Shown here: in pieces, positions 24,796-41,044 of the stretch
Numbering within the stretch: position 1 is the stretch's first letter
How the letters are laid out: every line of letters begins with the position of its first letter
Origin: Flaccisagitta enflata
Taxonomy: Eukaryota; Chaetognatha; Sagittoidea; Aphragmophora
NCBI GenBank assembly: GCA_965153355.1
Contig: OZ231126.1
Coordinates: forward strand, 97,402,001-97,466,000
DNA length: 64,000 nucleotides
Reading direction: 5' to 3'
Translations under genes and position numbers: made by a program
Notes under the pieces: model-generated
What the model was told of the DNA's origin: nothing
The model's input: the letters and a program-made list of their open reading frames with translations, nothing else
The model's database searches: none

Positions 24796-26535
24796 ATGAT
24801 TTTGTTGGTGTCGATTTTTGTGGTTTGCATGTCGGCGACATCAGCACCCTACGACTACAACCACGGCTCGGGATCATGGGACTCGTCTCAGACGTCAAGG
24901 CCATATGGTACATGTAACATCGCGTCTTTCTGTCAAATTCAATCTTTCAATGCCTTAATTATGTGTACATCTTTCACTGTTTGGTTGAAATAACGACCGA
25001 AAGTTCCTTTATTTGAACACCATGATTATCGTCATTGTCATTGTCCTTTCATGTTTTTTACCCCCCCCCCCTCCCTCCTCCTCCTTGGCTCTCCATCATC
25101 GTCCCCCCCCCCCATCAGTTCGTCCTAGTCCTTCGCGTTACCAGTGTGAAATCATGGAAAAAGACAGACTTGACTGCGAAAACATCATGTACGGTGCCAC
25201 GCCAGGATACGGAGGGTACACGTCAGATTATGGCGGTTACACGCCAGGATACGGTGGTTACACGTCAGATTATGGCGGATACACGCCAGGATACGGAGGG
25301 TACCCGTCAGATTCAGAATACGGCGGTTACACGCCAGGATACGGTGACTACACGTCAGATTACAAGAAGAATAAAAGATCCAAGACACATTCGGGAGATG
25401 GAGGTCAATTTCGCGGTAATTGTACTCACTTGAGACCACATACTGTTGAGCTTCATTAGAGCGTATGTTAAGAGACTAAAAAAATTATGTTTTAAAGTAA
25501 ACCTTATTGCCAATATAGAAATAATTACAAAATATTTTATAGGGTTGTATGTTGCGTGCCTTGTAGATGGACACGCCACATAAGCCGTGCGCTCTAGTAA
25601 AATTCAACTGAACGAGGTCATTTTTTTGCGAAATACTCCCGTAGCTTTAGAAGGAGCGTCAACAGATGAGTTTCGGAAATTCGTGGAAAAGTCGCAGAAA
25701 ATGGAGGAAGAATTCGGTCAAAAGATGACGGAAATGCGGACGAGGATCGAGAAACTGACGAAAGAGGCGAAGAAAAGGGACTTGGAACACGCCAAGCAGT
25801 TGACCAAAATGCGCGCTGAAGTGGCGAAGGTTAAGAAAGGTAAAAGAAAACATGGAAAACCTACATGGCCAGATACAAGGCAATCCAGTCGCGGACGGTA
25901 GGATAATGCGAAAACCGATCGCAATTCAGAATTGTGACGGAGGGATCGACACGACAAGGTGTAGAGTCTCGTGTCCGAGACTAAAAACGCAGGGTTACAA
26001 TAGGCAGGGGTGCACACCCCCTCCTCCACAATCTCCCTCCTTACGCAAACTCGAAAGGACAACCGTAGCACACTTATCGACTCACTCATCACACTAAATC
26101 GTCGCTGAACAATGTCGCTCTCAAGTTTTCTTATTTGCATTGCGATTTTTAGTCGCGTGCTACGCGACTCTACACCCCGCTTTGTCGGTCCGTCCGTCCG
26201 TCGGTCCGTCCGTCCGTCACACTTTACTTTTTTTGGGTTTTTGCGGTTTTTTGCCTCACTGCTCCTGCCCAAATGATGGAGTGACGTCAATTATGGCCCC
26301 TGCCCACCCGCACGCGACTGGGGTAGCCGTGTATCCGGCCTTGTTTTTGTAATTCTAATGATTTTTTTCGAAATTCTAATGATTTTTTTTCCTTCTCTTC
26401 CGTAGCAATGATGGCGGTGCAACGCTGAAAAGCGAACTGTTCAATGAACGAATGAACGACCCGAACGAGCGGATAAAGAAGCTAATGATCAAGCTTATGA
26501 ACGAATTACGAAACCGGCAAGGCCTGGTCAAATAG
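24796..26535 (+). CDS. Secreted Gly/Tyr-repeat protein with trefoil-like start and coiled coil (four exons)
   Basis: Exon 1, 24796-24907, begins at an ATG in AAAAAATG context and encodes a signal peptide (MILLVSIFVVCMSATSA). Exon 2, 25119-25415, follows a long pyrimidine tract ending CATCAG. It encodes YQCEIMEKDRLDC, which has the Cys spacing and K-D-R-x-D-C of the start of a P-type trefoil domain. The rest of that domain is absent and is replaced by repeats of GYGGYTSDYGGYTP. Exon 3, 25645-25839 or to 25897, is Lys/Glu-rich with coiled-coil character (EFRKFVEKSQKMEEEFGQKM). The joins between exons 1-2 and 2-3 are phase 1, the usual phase for extracellular modules. Exon 4, 26406-26535, follows CTTCCGTAG and reads NDGGATLKSELFNERMNDPN... 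to TAG. It joins in frame only from a donor at 25898, inside an inserted HINE-like element. The donor at 25840 would give a short MMAVQR end instead. Function unknown; an extracellular matrix, mucus or adhesive role is only an inference from composition. Confidence 0.55.
25862..25987 (+). mobile_element. HINE-like element inside the secreted-protein gene
   Basis: 5' end ATGGCCAGATACAAGGCAAT. 5' arm GTCGCGGAC at 25888-25896. Short (GACN)n, then AAGGTGTAGA. 3' hairpin GTCTCGTGTCCGAGAC at 25966-25981, then CTAAAAA. The hairpin is a perfect 6-bp stem, although its sequence differs from the family (CGAGAC, not CGCGAC). It lies 22 bp after the 25840 donor of the host gene and offers a GT donor of its own at 25898. 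Confidence 0.8.
26146..26345 (-). mobile_element. HINE-like element in the last intron
   Basis: TTTTTAG, then the hairpin GTCGCGTGCTACGCGAC at 26152-26168, CTACACCCCGCTTTGTC, (GTCC/GTCG)n, CACACTTTACTTTTTTT, the CTCCTGCCCAAATG block, the arm GCACGCGAC at 26310-26318 and GTAGCCGTGTATCCGGCCTT. The arm is the exact complement of GTCGCGTGC. Confidence 0.85.
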
Positions 26536-26540
26536 AAATT

Positions 26541-26677
26541 AACAAGGTCGAGTAGGCCAATAAGGTGCGACGTGTGGATCGTAGAACGAATGCGTTACCC
26601 GACCGACCAACTGACCAACAAACCAACAGACCGACGGACACAGTCAGTTATAGAGGAGCTTTGTCGCACATAAAAAT
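26541..26677 (+). mobile_element. HINE-like element, GGTGCGAC subfamily
   Basis: 5' end AACAAGGTCGAGTAGGCC. 5' arm AGGTGCGAC at 26563-26571. (GACC/AACC)n, then GACACAGTCAGTTATAGAGG. 3' arm GTCGCACA near 26663, then TAAAAA. It starts six bases after the TAG of the secreted-protein gene, so it would form its 3' untranslated region. Confidence 0.75.
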
Positions 26678-27105
26678 TGTTCTGTTAATCGTTGATTACG
26701 GTGATCTTGTTACTTGATTATGTTGATTTTCAATTGACCATGATAAACCACAAATACAAAGATTTTGTTTTGAACATTGGAACAATAGAAGATCCAATTA
26801 TACAGTATGTTAAGCAGGAGAAAGAGTGAAATTTACATTTGCCTAGTAGCAGGCACTGGGCCATTGTCAGTTGCTGCAGTATGGTTATTCCAGAATCAGT
26901 ATTCTTTAACAATGAGTATTTTCTGCCTGCATAGTGCATATATATGTGTATGTTCAAAATGGATTACGTGCAGGTAAGGACAGGCCTGCCATGATTACAT
27001 TAATGTTACAAAAGCCGCTCAGAAAACGCCGACAGTCTGGCACGGCCGGGAAATACTGGGGGTCAACAACAACCACAGAAATACCCAAGTTGACTCGAAA
27101 ACAAT

Positions 27106-27108
27106 TAA

Positions 27109-27206
<98 letters not shown>

Positions 27207-27207
27207 C
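27106..27207. repeat. (CAA)n microsatellite
   Basis: About 33 CAA triplets. Confidence 0.97.
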
Positions 27208-27379
27208 AGTCAATCATTTTTACGCTCAAATGGCATCAAGTTTTCTTTTACACTGGTAGTCTCATCAAGCTGTACAAAGAAAGTACATAAGTTGTTGAAA
27301 ATTGAATGAGGTTAAAAATCATTTCTTCTTTCCGGAAATGAAAGAATATTCTTCAAAAGAAAACAAAATCGATTTGTTA

Positions 27380-27559
27380 TTTTTAGTTGCGGACACGCAA
27401 CTCTACAAGAGGCTTTGTCCGTCCGTCGGTCCGTTGGTCCGTTGGTCCGTTGGTCCGTTGGTCCGTTGGTCCGTCACACTCAAGTTGAAAAGTGGGAAAA
27501 CGCGCATTTCCGCTCCTGCCCACTCGTCCGCAACTGATGGCCGTGTATCCAGCCTTGTT
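27380..27559 (-). mobile_element. HINE-like element
   Basis: TTTTAG. Hairpin GTTGCGGACACGCAAC at 27386-27401. CTCTACAAGAGGCTTTGTCC, (GTCC/TTGG)n, AAAACGCGCATTTCCGCTCC. Arm GTCCGCAAC at 27526-27534. GATGGCCGTGTATCCAGCCT. The two arms are exact complements. Confidence 0.88.
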
Positions 27560-27645
27560 CAACAACGATAAACATACTGCACAGAAATTTCATGTTTCAG
27601 GTCTCTACTTTTTGTTGCACATTTCATAGAATATATTTAGAAAGA

Positions 27646-27770
27646 AACAAGGCCAAGCAGGCCATTAAGGTGCGACGTGTTGATCGTCGAATGAATATGT
27701 TACCCGACCAACCAACCGACCGACCAACGGACACAGCCAGTTATTGAGGGCCTTTGTCGCACCTAAAAAA
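27646..27770 (+). mobile_element. HINE-like element, GGTGCGAC subfamily
   Basis: 5' end AACAAGGCCAAGCAGGCC (GGCC/GGCC hairpin). 5' arm AGGTGCGAC at 27668-27676. (GACC)n, then GACACAGCCAGTTATTGAGG. 3' arm GTCGCACCT at 27756-27764, then AAAAAA. The arms pair over nine bases. The local 3' hairpin seen in other subfamilies is not formed here. Confidence 0.8.
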
Positions 27771-27785
27771 CGGATGATTTCTCTC

Positions 27786-27957
27786 TTTTTAGTTGCGGAC
27801 ACGCAACTCTATAAGAGGCTTTGTCCGTCCGTCCGTCCGTCTATCCGTCCGTCGGTCCGTCCGTTGGTCTGTAACCATTGAGTCGAAAAGTGGTAAAACG
27901 CGCATTTCCGCCCCTGCCCACCCGTCCGCAACTGATGGCCGAGTATCCAGCCTTGTT
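27786..27957 (-). mobile_element. HINE-like element
   Basis: TTTTTAG. Hairpin GTTGCGGACACGCAAC from 27792. CTCTATAAGAGGCTTTGTCC, (GTCC)n. Arm GTCCGCAAC at 27924-27932. It ends GCCGAGTATCCAGCCTTGTT. It lies tail to tail with the previous copy, 15 bases away. Confidence 0.88.
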
Positions 27958-28220
27958 TTCTACTTTTCCAGATATCTTTCTTCTTTATTTTGGTTTATTT
28001 TCTCATCATGTGTTGATTCTGTTTGTCTATTTTTGTTATTCTTTATTTCCACTTTCCTATTGCTTTATGAATTGAAAAGAGACAAAATTGTTTATCTTCT
28101 TTTATTTTCCAAATCGATTTTTATACTCGTGTGTGTGCGTCTCTAACTCTCTAACATCGTCCTAGAATCCCTTCTCATTTCTTTCTGAATCGTTGTCGTG
28201 ATTTTCGCTTTTGTCATCGA

Positions 28221-28578
<358 letters not shown>

Positions 28579-29156
28579 ATCATTTCCCAACAACGCTATC
28601 AAGCCCAGATCCTAATCACAATATCAGTTCATACTTTTGGCAAACTTCGTTGAACATATGATATGTGCATTAATGATTCCTCCCACCATTCGTAACTCCG
28701 TAACTGGATTCCGTTAGAACAAATTTATTCGCTCATTGCGGAATAACTAAGTGGAAACAGGATCTAGCGCAAATATGGCCAAGTGGAGGTCGTTTCAAAT
28801 GCTTTTGCGCACAAAAACTGAGCCGAATGTCACTTTTGCCACGTTTACCGCATTTCGAAGACCAATCAATTCATGGGTCAATTAAAATGCCGCTGCATCA
28901 AAATCGTTGCTAAGGCCGGTGAATAATAGAATCAGTTCGCTTACTGGCAATTTCACGCGTACTGTCTTCAGATTTTCTTCAAGAAGTTCGATATTTTTCT
29001 CAACAAACTAAAAGATCGCGTTAACATGCGTAATCCAAATGACATTTTTTATCTTTCTCTTCAACAATGACACGAAGTACAATCCTTTAATTTTCTAAAA
29101 TGATCATGCATGGGTAACTAATAATGCAGTCTCGACACTCTCTATAATGCACTCGC
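28579..29156. other. Gene-free stretch
   Basis: Unique-looking sequence without a supportable gene or repeat. Confidence 0.4.
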
Positions 29157-29325
29157 TCTCTCTTGCGCTCTCCCGTTGACTCTTGCTTGCTCTTGCTTGC
29201 TCTTGCTTGCTCTCGCTCACTGTAGCTTTCTCTCGCTCGCTTTAGCTTTCTCTCACTCGCTCTTGCTTGCTCGCTCTCATGCTCTCTTGCTCTTGCTGTT
29301 GCTCTCAATCTCGCTCTCTCTGATA
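29157..29325. repeat. Degenerate CTCTTGCTTGCT repeat
   Basis: Imperfect repeats of TCTTGCTTGC, CTCTCGCTC and GTAGCTTTCTCTCGC. Confidence 0.8.
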
Positions 29326-29807
29326 CTATCTATTTGATGCACTAGCACATGATGACACAGGAAGTATCCTCGAACGATATGCCAAGTCATATTTTGTCTT
29401 TACTTGTCATGGTAGCTACGTTTAGGCGAGTTTTCTGTAACTAATATCGTCTTTGTCATTTGCCATGGGCTGCTGATGGCAGGGACCTCCTCCAAACACA
29501 GTAAGGTGATAAGGAAGATGTCATTCATAATCATCTTAAATGACACCAAAGCTCCAAAATTGCGTGGTCGCACATTCTGCTATCAATTCCTTCATTTAAA
29601 AAAAAATTAGGAAAAAAAATCAATTTTTGATTGAAACAGTTCACTGTTTAAGCGATAAATTTGGGTAAGCCTCTGATTAAGAAGAACACTAAAACGTTTC
29701 CCAGAATGTGGGATGAGTGCCGTAGAAGGTTTTATGCTTTTCCAAGCACCGAGCCAATTACCATTATCCACAATTTAGGTCAAACATGTCTCAGGCCACC
29801 CAAGAAG

Positions 29808-30010
29808 TTTTATTGCGCTGAACGTGACTCTACACCCCGCTATGTCGGTTGGTTGGTTGGTTGGTCGGTTGGTTGGTTGGTAGGTCGGTCCCCTTCTGGT
29901 TTTTTAGCTTATGGAGCATACGGCTCCTGCCCAGATGCCCTAGTGAGCTTCTCCAGCACTGCTCCTGCCCACTCGCAAGCGACAAGGGTAGCTGTGTATC
30001 CGGCCTTGTT
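29808..30010 (-). mobile_element. HINE-like element, diverged
   Basis: Eroded hairpin TTGCGCTGAACGTGAC near 29813, CTACACCCCGCTATGTCGG, (TTGG)n, CTCCTGCCC blocks (twice), arm GCAAGCGAC near 29975, end TAGCTGTGTATCCGGCCTTG. Confidence 0.8.
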
Positions 30011-30239
30011 CTATTTTCAATATTACTCAAAAAGCACTAGGGGAATGATTTTTTTTTACTAGGTACATGCTCTTACACCCGAATTCTGCACGAAAATGCA
30101 GAAAACCCACTATTACAAGACTTTTCACTCAGAATTTTTTTATAAAGCACAGTGATGCATTCAATGTACACTAATTATCCCAGAAATCGGGGCTCGTAAT
30201 CATGACTCGTGAGCCTACATATCATTTGATGTATTTTCT

Positions 30240-31110
30240 GACAAATGTGGATGAATCTGCTGATGAATAATTTCATGAATGTGCTGAATCTGCTGATGAA
30301 TAATTTGATGAATGTGCAGAATGCTGCTGAATCCGTTGATGAATATTTTGATAAATGTGCTGAATGTTGCTGAATCTGCTACACTGATGATTAATTTGAT
30401 GAATGTTCTGAGTGCTGCTGAATCTGCTGATGAATAATTTGAAATGTGCTGAATCTGCTGATGAATAATTTGATGAATGTGCATAATGCTGCTGATTCCG
30501 CTGATGAATAATTTGATAAATATGCTGAATGTTGTTGAATCTGCTGTACTGATGATAAATTTGGTGAATGTGCTGAGTGCTGCTGAATCTGCTGATGATT
30601 GATTTGATGAATGTGCTGAGTGCTGCTGAATATACTGATGGATAATTTGATGAATCGCTGAATGCTGCTGAATCCGCTGGTGAATAATCTGATCAATGTG
30701 CTGAATGTTGCTGAATCTGCTGATGATTAATTTGATGAATGTGTGAATGTTGCTGAATCTGCTGATAATTATTGTGATGAATGTGCTGAATGTTGCTGAA
30801 TCTGCTGATGATTAATTTGATGAATGTGCTGAATGTTGCTGAATCTGCGGATAATTAATTTGATGAATGTACTGAATGTTGCTGAATCTGCGGATGATTA
30901 ATTTGATGAATGTACTGAATGTTGCTGAATCTGCTGATGGTTAATTTGATGAATGGGCAGAATGTTGCTGAATCTACTTATGATTAATTTGATGAATGTG
31001 CTAAATGTTGCTGAATCTGCTGATGATTGATTTGATGAACGTGCTACATGTTGCTGAATCTGCTGATGATCAATTTGATGAATGTGCTGAGTGCTGCTGA
31101 ATCTGCTTCC
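30240..31110 (+). repeat. 43-bp minisatellite, about 20 units
   Basis: Units are built from GCTGATGATTAATTTGATGA, then ATGTGCTGAATGTTGCTGAATCT, with an internal GCTGAAT sub-repeat. Units vary by a few bases and small deletions. Confidence 0.92.
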
Positions 31111-31138
31111 AAATATCCATTGTGCATTATTATCATTA

Positions 31139-31280
31139 TGATTTTATGTATTTATGTTTTTATGTTTTTATGTTTTTATGTTTTTATGTTTTTATGTTTT
31201 TATGTTTTTATGTTTTTATGTTTTTATGATTTTATGTTTTTATGTTTTTATGTTTTTATGTTTTTATGTTTTTATTATGT
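31139..31280 (+). repeat. (TTTTTATG)n short tandem repeat
   Basis: About 17 units of TTTTTATG/TTTTATGT, directly after the 43-bp minisatellite. Confidence 0.95.
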
Positions 31281-31688
31281 TTGCTGATGAAGGTTATAAC
31301 TAACGAATCTGCTGTCATATTTGCCAACAAGCCCCACAGCTGAGCTATGCTATGCTTTGCTATTCGGACGCGGACGTGCATTATTACTCATGAGTCAATT
31401 TGAATATCGACGTGAGAGGCAAAACTGGCAAAACCAACTGCAATTCTTCTCATGAATATTTCGTGTGTTTTCCTTTTCCACGGCTCAAATTTTGAGCAAA
31501 ACATCTGAGCTAAATCTTTAATGTCGTTCTTGTTTGCCAATCTCAGGAATACACGTCTCTCTCAATTCTGCCGTCCTAACGATTTTACAGTGAGAATAGA
31601 TAGAAATGTAGAATTTCCAGTCTAGAATAAAAAGTCTATAAACCTATCTCATCAATGACAACCCTTTTCATCTTATACCTTTTCATTC

Positions 31689-31864
31689 TTTTTTAGTTGC
31701 GGACACGCAACTTTATAAGAGGCTTTGTCCGTCCGTCCGTCCCTTGGTCCGTCCGTCCGTCCATCCATCCGTCCGTCCGTCAGCACGAGTCAAAAAGTGG
31801 GAAAACGCCCATACCTGCCCCTGCCCACCCGTCCGCAACTAGTAGCCGTGTATCCGGCCTTGTT
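31689..31864 (-). mobile_element. HINE-like element
   Basis: TTTTTTAG. Hairpin GTTGCGGACACGCAAC from 31696. TTTATAAGAGGCTTTGTCC, (GTCC)n. Arm GTCCGCAAC at 31831-31839. TAGCCGTGTATCCGGCCTTG. Confidence 0.88.
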
Positions 31865-31938
31865 TTTATGTTTCTTTAAGTATAAAGATTCGGCTTTAAT
31901 TTCAGATTATAGTAACGTAAAAGCTTTTCCGTCCCCCT

Positions 31939-32122
31939 TATGTTTTGCGCTACAACCCCAGTCACCCCAAAGCGTCTTTTCACTCCAATGTTTTGTTCTA
32001 CAACCTCGGTCACCCCAGAGTGTAAGTCCACCCTAATATCTTGTTTTACAACCTCGGTCACCCCAGAGTGTAAGTCCACCCTAATATTTTGTTCTACAAC
32101 CTCGGTCACCCCAAAGTACATC
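31939..32122. repeat. 48-bp minisatellite, about 3.7 units
   Basis: Units contain TACAACCTCGGTCACCCCAG, then AGTGTAAGTCCACCCTAATA. Because 48 is a multiple of three, a 16-residue repeat stays open on both strands. No start, splice or domain evidence supports a gene. Confidence 0.85.
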
Positions 32123-32310
32123 TCTCCACTTCTGCGTCTGTTGGTGAGTAGACGCTCTCCCAGACTAAACTTGTCTCAATATTGGATTTTTTCTGTTGAC
32201 ACTTTTCTGCTTCGATTGAATTTTATGTTTTGACAACAACAAGGGGAACAATGAGCGTCTCTTTCTATTGACGACCATGGTCACGAACTCTGTCACAGAA
32301 AAGTCTTTTT

Positions 32311-32490
32311 TTTTTTAAGAGCGTGCACGAGACTTTATACCCCACTTTGTCCGTCCATCGGGTCGCGAGCTACTTTTTGCGTGTTTTTGCGGTGTTTGGC
32401 CTCAATACTTCTGCCCAAATGCTCAAATGACCTCAAATATAGCCCCTGCCTGCACGCACGCGACTTAGGTAGCCGTGTATCCGGCCTTGC
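32311..32490 (-). mobile_element. HINE-like element, diverged
   Basis: Poly-T, the eroded hairpin GAGCGTGCACGAGAC, TTTATACCCCACTTTGTCC, a very short GTCC tract, the TTCTGCCCAAATG block, arm GCACGCGAC at 32456-32464, end TAGCCGTGTATCCGGCCTTG. Confidence 0.82.
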
Positions 32491-33553
<1,063 letters not shown>

Positions 33554-33929
33554 TTTTTTTCGATTTCTCATTCACTCCTAACTTGTGCGGTCAGGCACAC
33601 GCGCGTAACGCGTCTTATTTTCCCGTCGCGATCGCAATTTGTTTCTTTCATATGTCATTCGATTGAATATTTCTATCATCATTCAACTTAAGTCCCCCCC
33701 CCCAAAAAAAAAAATGTTTTGCTGCTTTTTTTTCCTTACGCAAAAACATAAATATGGATTTAATTCTGCTTTCTTTCTGTAACCAGATTGAATGCTATCG
33801 ACATGAGCGAAAAAAAGAATTCTCACGATGATTACAAAATTACCAAAAAAACAACGGGTAAATCGGACTGTACGTGACCTTAAAACTCAAATAGACGTCA
33901 ACTTTTCTCTCGGCAGTTAACCGCACGCA

Positions 33930-34124
33930 TTTTTAGTCGCGTGCACGCGACTCTACAACCCGCTTTGTCCGTCGGTCGGTTGGTCGGTCGGTTGGTCACA
34001 CTTTACTTTTTTTTATGTTTTTATTTATTTGACCATACTGCTCCAGCCCAAATGGTCTGGTGACCTCAAATATGGCCCCTGCCCAGTCGCACGCGACTTC
34101 GGTAGCCGTGTATCCGGCCTTGTT
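33930..34124 (-). mobile_element. HINE-like element, best preserved of the GTCGCGTGC type
   Basis: TTTTTAG, then the perfect 16-nt palindrome GTCGCGTGCACGCGAC at 33936-33951. TCTACAACCCGCTTTGTCC, (GTCG/GTTG)n, CACACTTTACTTTTTTTT, CTCCAGCCCAAATGG, GGCCCCTGCCCA. Arm GCACGCGAC at 34089-34097. It ends TAGCCGTGTATCCGGCCTTG. It lies about 340 bp upstream of the FoxL1-like start codon. Confidence 0.9.
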
Positions 34125-34307
34125 TCAACTTCAACGAATCCTCAAAAAGCCAAGGGGCAAAAAAAGAATGGCAGACTAAACAAAGTGACTTTTGGTGAGC
34201 CGACTCGACGTCGTTCATTCATTCGCGTGCGTAACCTTCGCCGCCTTTTTTTTCTCTATTTCTACCAACTTGTTCGGCTCTCTTTGATTTGACACTCTAG
34301 TCGGTAA

Positions 34308-34315
34308 CCCCGCCC
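34308..34315 (+). promoter_or_regulatory. GC-box-like site upstream of FoxL1-like gene
   Basis: CCCCGCCC lies about 145 bp before the start codon. It matches Sp/KLF consensus; binding is inferred, and no TATA box is evident nearby. Confidence 0.25.
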
Positions 34316-34349
34316 AGTCCTCTTATCACCTACCTCCCCTTCACCAACT

Positions 34350-34356
34350 TGTTTAC
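34350..34356 (-). promoter_or_regulatory. Forkhead consensus site upstream of FoxL1-like gene
   Basis: TGTTTAC (GTAAACA on the minus strand) matches the classical RYAAACA forkhead site, 105 bp before the ATG. Autoregulation is possible, but a 7-mer can occur by chance. Confidence 0.25.
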
Positions 34357-34460
34357 CCTTCAACGCTCTTTTACTTTGACTGCATCCTCAAACCTACTTT
34401 TCCACGCTTCAACTTCACCAACTTCACCAACTTCACCATTCTCCATCTCATTTGTTGACC

Positions 34461-38987
<4,527 letters not shown>

Positions 38988-39154
38988 TTCTTCTTTGACG
39001 CATTCCTGTCTGTCTTTCTGTCGGTCAATATGTCGGTCTGCCTCATTCTTACCTTCGATTTTTAGGATTGGTTTGGCATTGATCGTAACTTATGCGTTCG
39101 GCCTCCGACTTATCAAGCCCCATTAGAATTAGAACCTTAGTCTTTTACCACTCG

Positions 39155-39160
39155 AATAAA
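39155..39160 (+). terminator. Candidate poly(A) signal of the FoxL1-like gene
   Basis: AATAAA lies 168 bases after the stop codon and is followed by an A-run. Another AATAAA at 39907 would give a longer 3' end. Confidence 0.4.
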
Positions 39161-39327
39161 AAAAAAACGCACCCCATTATTTATGAAAAAAATAGATAAA
39201 AAAAATAATGTTAACTATTTTCAGTTAAGTCATTTTTAAAGATTTTCAAAAAATCTTTCATTCTGTATCTCAAACGGTTTAGGAGCTAGAGCTCTGCAAA
39301 GAGAAGCACTATTTTGGTAAAATGCAC

Positions 39328-39467
39328 ATTTTTAGTCACGGACACAGGACTCTACACCTTGGCGTGTCGGTCGGTACATAACAAATATTTCTGAACTTCG
39401 AGCGTTTTTTGCATAACAGCCTCTGCCCCACCGCCCGTGACTGTCCTGCCTTGAAGCGGCCTTGTTC
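39328..39467 (-). mobile_element. HINE-like element, diverged
   Basis: TTTTTAG, GTCACGGACACAGGAC, CTCTACACCTTGGCGTGTCGG, a CCTCTGCCCCACC block, the arm CCGTGAC and the end GCGGCCTTGTT. GTCACGG and CCGTGAC are exact complements although both differ from the family. Confidence 0.7.
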
Positions 39468-40279
39468 ATAGGGATTGCAAAACTGAAAAGGCTACATTTT
39501 TACTCAAACTAATGCAATTTCTAAACGAAAAAAGATAGAAATACCAGATTGGCGCCAAATGAAAGTATTTCATAGAGCTTTAAAATGGTCTAAGATTTTA
39601 ATTAGTTTCTCTGAATTTTTATCGCTAAATGAGCCATTTAAAACTGCGTCTTTTTTTTTATTCGCGTGGTATTTTACTGATCTATTTATTTACTGTCTAT
39701 ATTTTCATCATTTCTAAATTTACCTGATTATAATGCCGGGATAGTGGAAGGCGTATGAGACTTAGTCTACTGAAAATTAAACCAAAATAGTGCCATATTT
39801 AGGACATTTAAATAACTCTGTCGTAGTCTACATTTCTAACTTGTTCTTTTGTACTCTGAGATTTCATTTGATTGCTTTTACTTTTAGATTCTAGTTTTTA
39901 ATCTACAATAAAATCTTTCTCTTTTTTTTTCTCCAAAAGTTGAAAATAAAAACATCTAACAAAAACTAGTCCTCGTTTTCTTGGCTCTGATGGGATTTAT
40001 TTCTTATTCCTTTCCAATTTGATTAGAAAAGACAATCAAAAGCGACTTCTTGTGTGTCTGGATGTAGTTATGTTTCGATCAAAATTCTCCATCTGTATTT
40101 TTAAAAAGAAATTTGGCACAAAAGAAAACAAAGCCCCAGCCTTTGCAATATTGAAACCATTAATCTCTGCATTATCGTTCCAGATTTTTCCATCCCCAAA
40201 TACGGTAAATATAAATAATTAAAGATCACTTAACGCTTGCTTGTAATCATAACACGGGAACATTATTCGTTCTCTCCTC

Positions 40280-40280
<1 letters not shown>
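39468..40280. other. Gene-free stretch
   Basis: 39515-39575 (CCAGATTGGCGCCAAATGAA) is related to the arm of the 12585-13215 inverted repeat. Nothing else recognised. Confidence 0.45.
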
Positions 40281-40480
<200 letters not shown>

Positions 40481-40628
40481 TCTGGAATAAAGGAAATAAA
40501 GGGAAATGGGTGGTGGGTCAGAAGCTCAGGACGTTGATTGATTTCAAATGAGAGGAGCAAATAAGAACTGCTATCATTTTTTAAACGCCCAGTTTTACAA
40601 TTTTAAGCTGCGCAAGTCATGGTGGTCG

Positions 40629-40631
<3 letters not shown>

Positions 40632-40718
<87 letters not shown>
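40632..40718. repeat. (GA)n microsatellite
   Basis: About 42 GA units. Confidence 0.97.
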
Positions 40719-40720
<2 letters not shown>

Positions 40721-40957
40721 GAAACTTCAATCATGATTTTTTATTATTTCAAAATATTAATAAAAGAAAATTCCCTTAAATTTTTTGGCCGTCGTGGGTG
40801 AATTAACGGAATTAATCGATTATTTCTTTTTTCCTTCCTTTTAATATTTCCTTTCTGCCACGAAATGTTCCCCAAGAGAAGGTTTTTTGGCTTTTCTATT
40901 ACGCCGCTGAAAACGAGAGAAGACCCTCCAAGACGATTGCCCACCCAAGATGGGGAG

Positions 40958-41012
40958 GAAGAAGAAGAAGAAGAAGAAGAAGAAGAAGAAGAAGAAAAAG
41001 AAAAAGAAGAAG

Positions 41013-41044
<32 letters not shown>

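Noticed and set aside
26146-26345. HINE-like elements as tRNA-derived SINEs
   Set aside because: No A-box or B-box promoter and no poly(A) or simple 3' tail. Paired subterminal arms and a (GTCY)n core fit Helentron-type elements better.
30240-31110. CRISPR-like regular repeats
   Set aside because: Units are contiguous with no unique spacers, in a eukaryotic context; this is a minisatellite.
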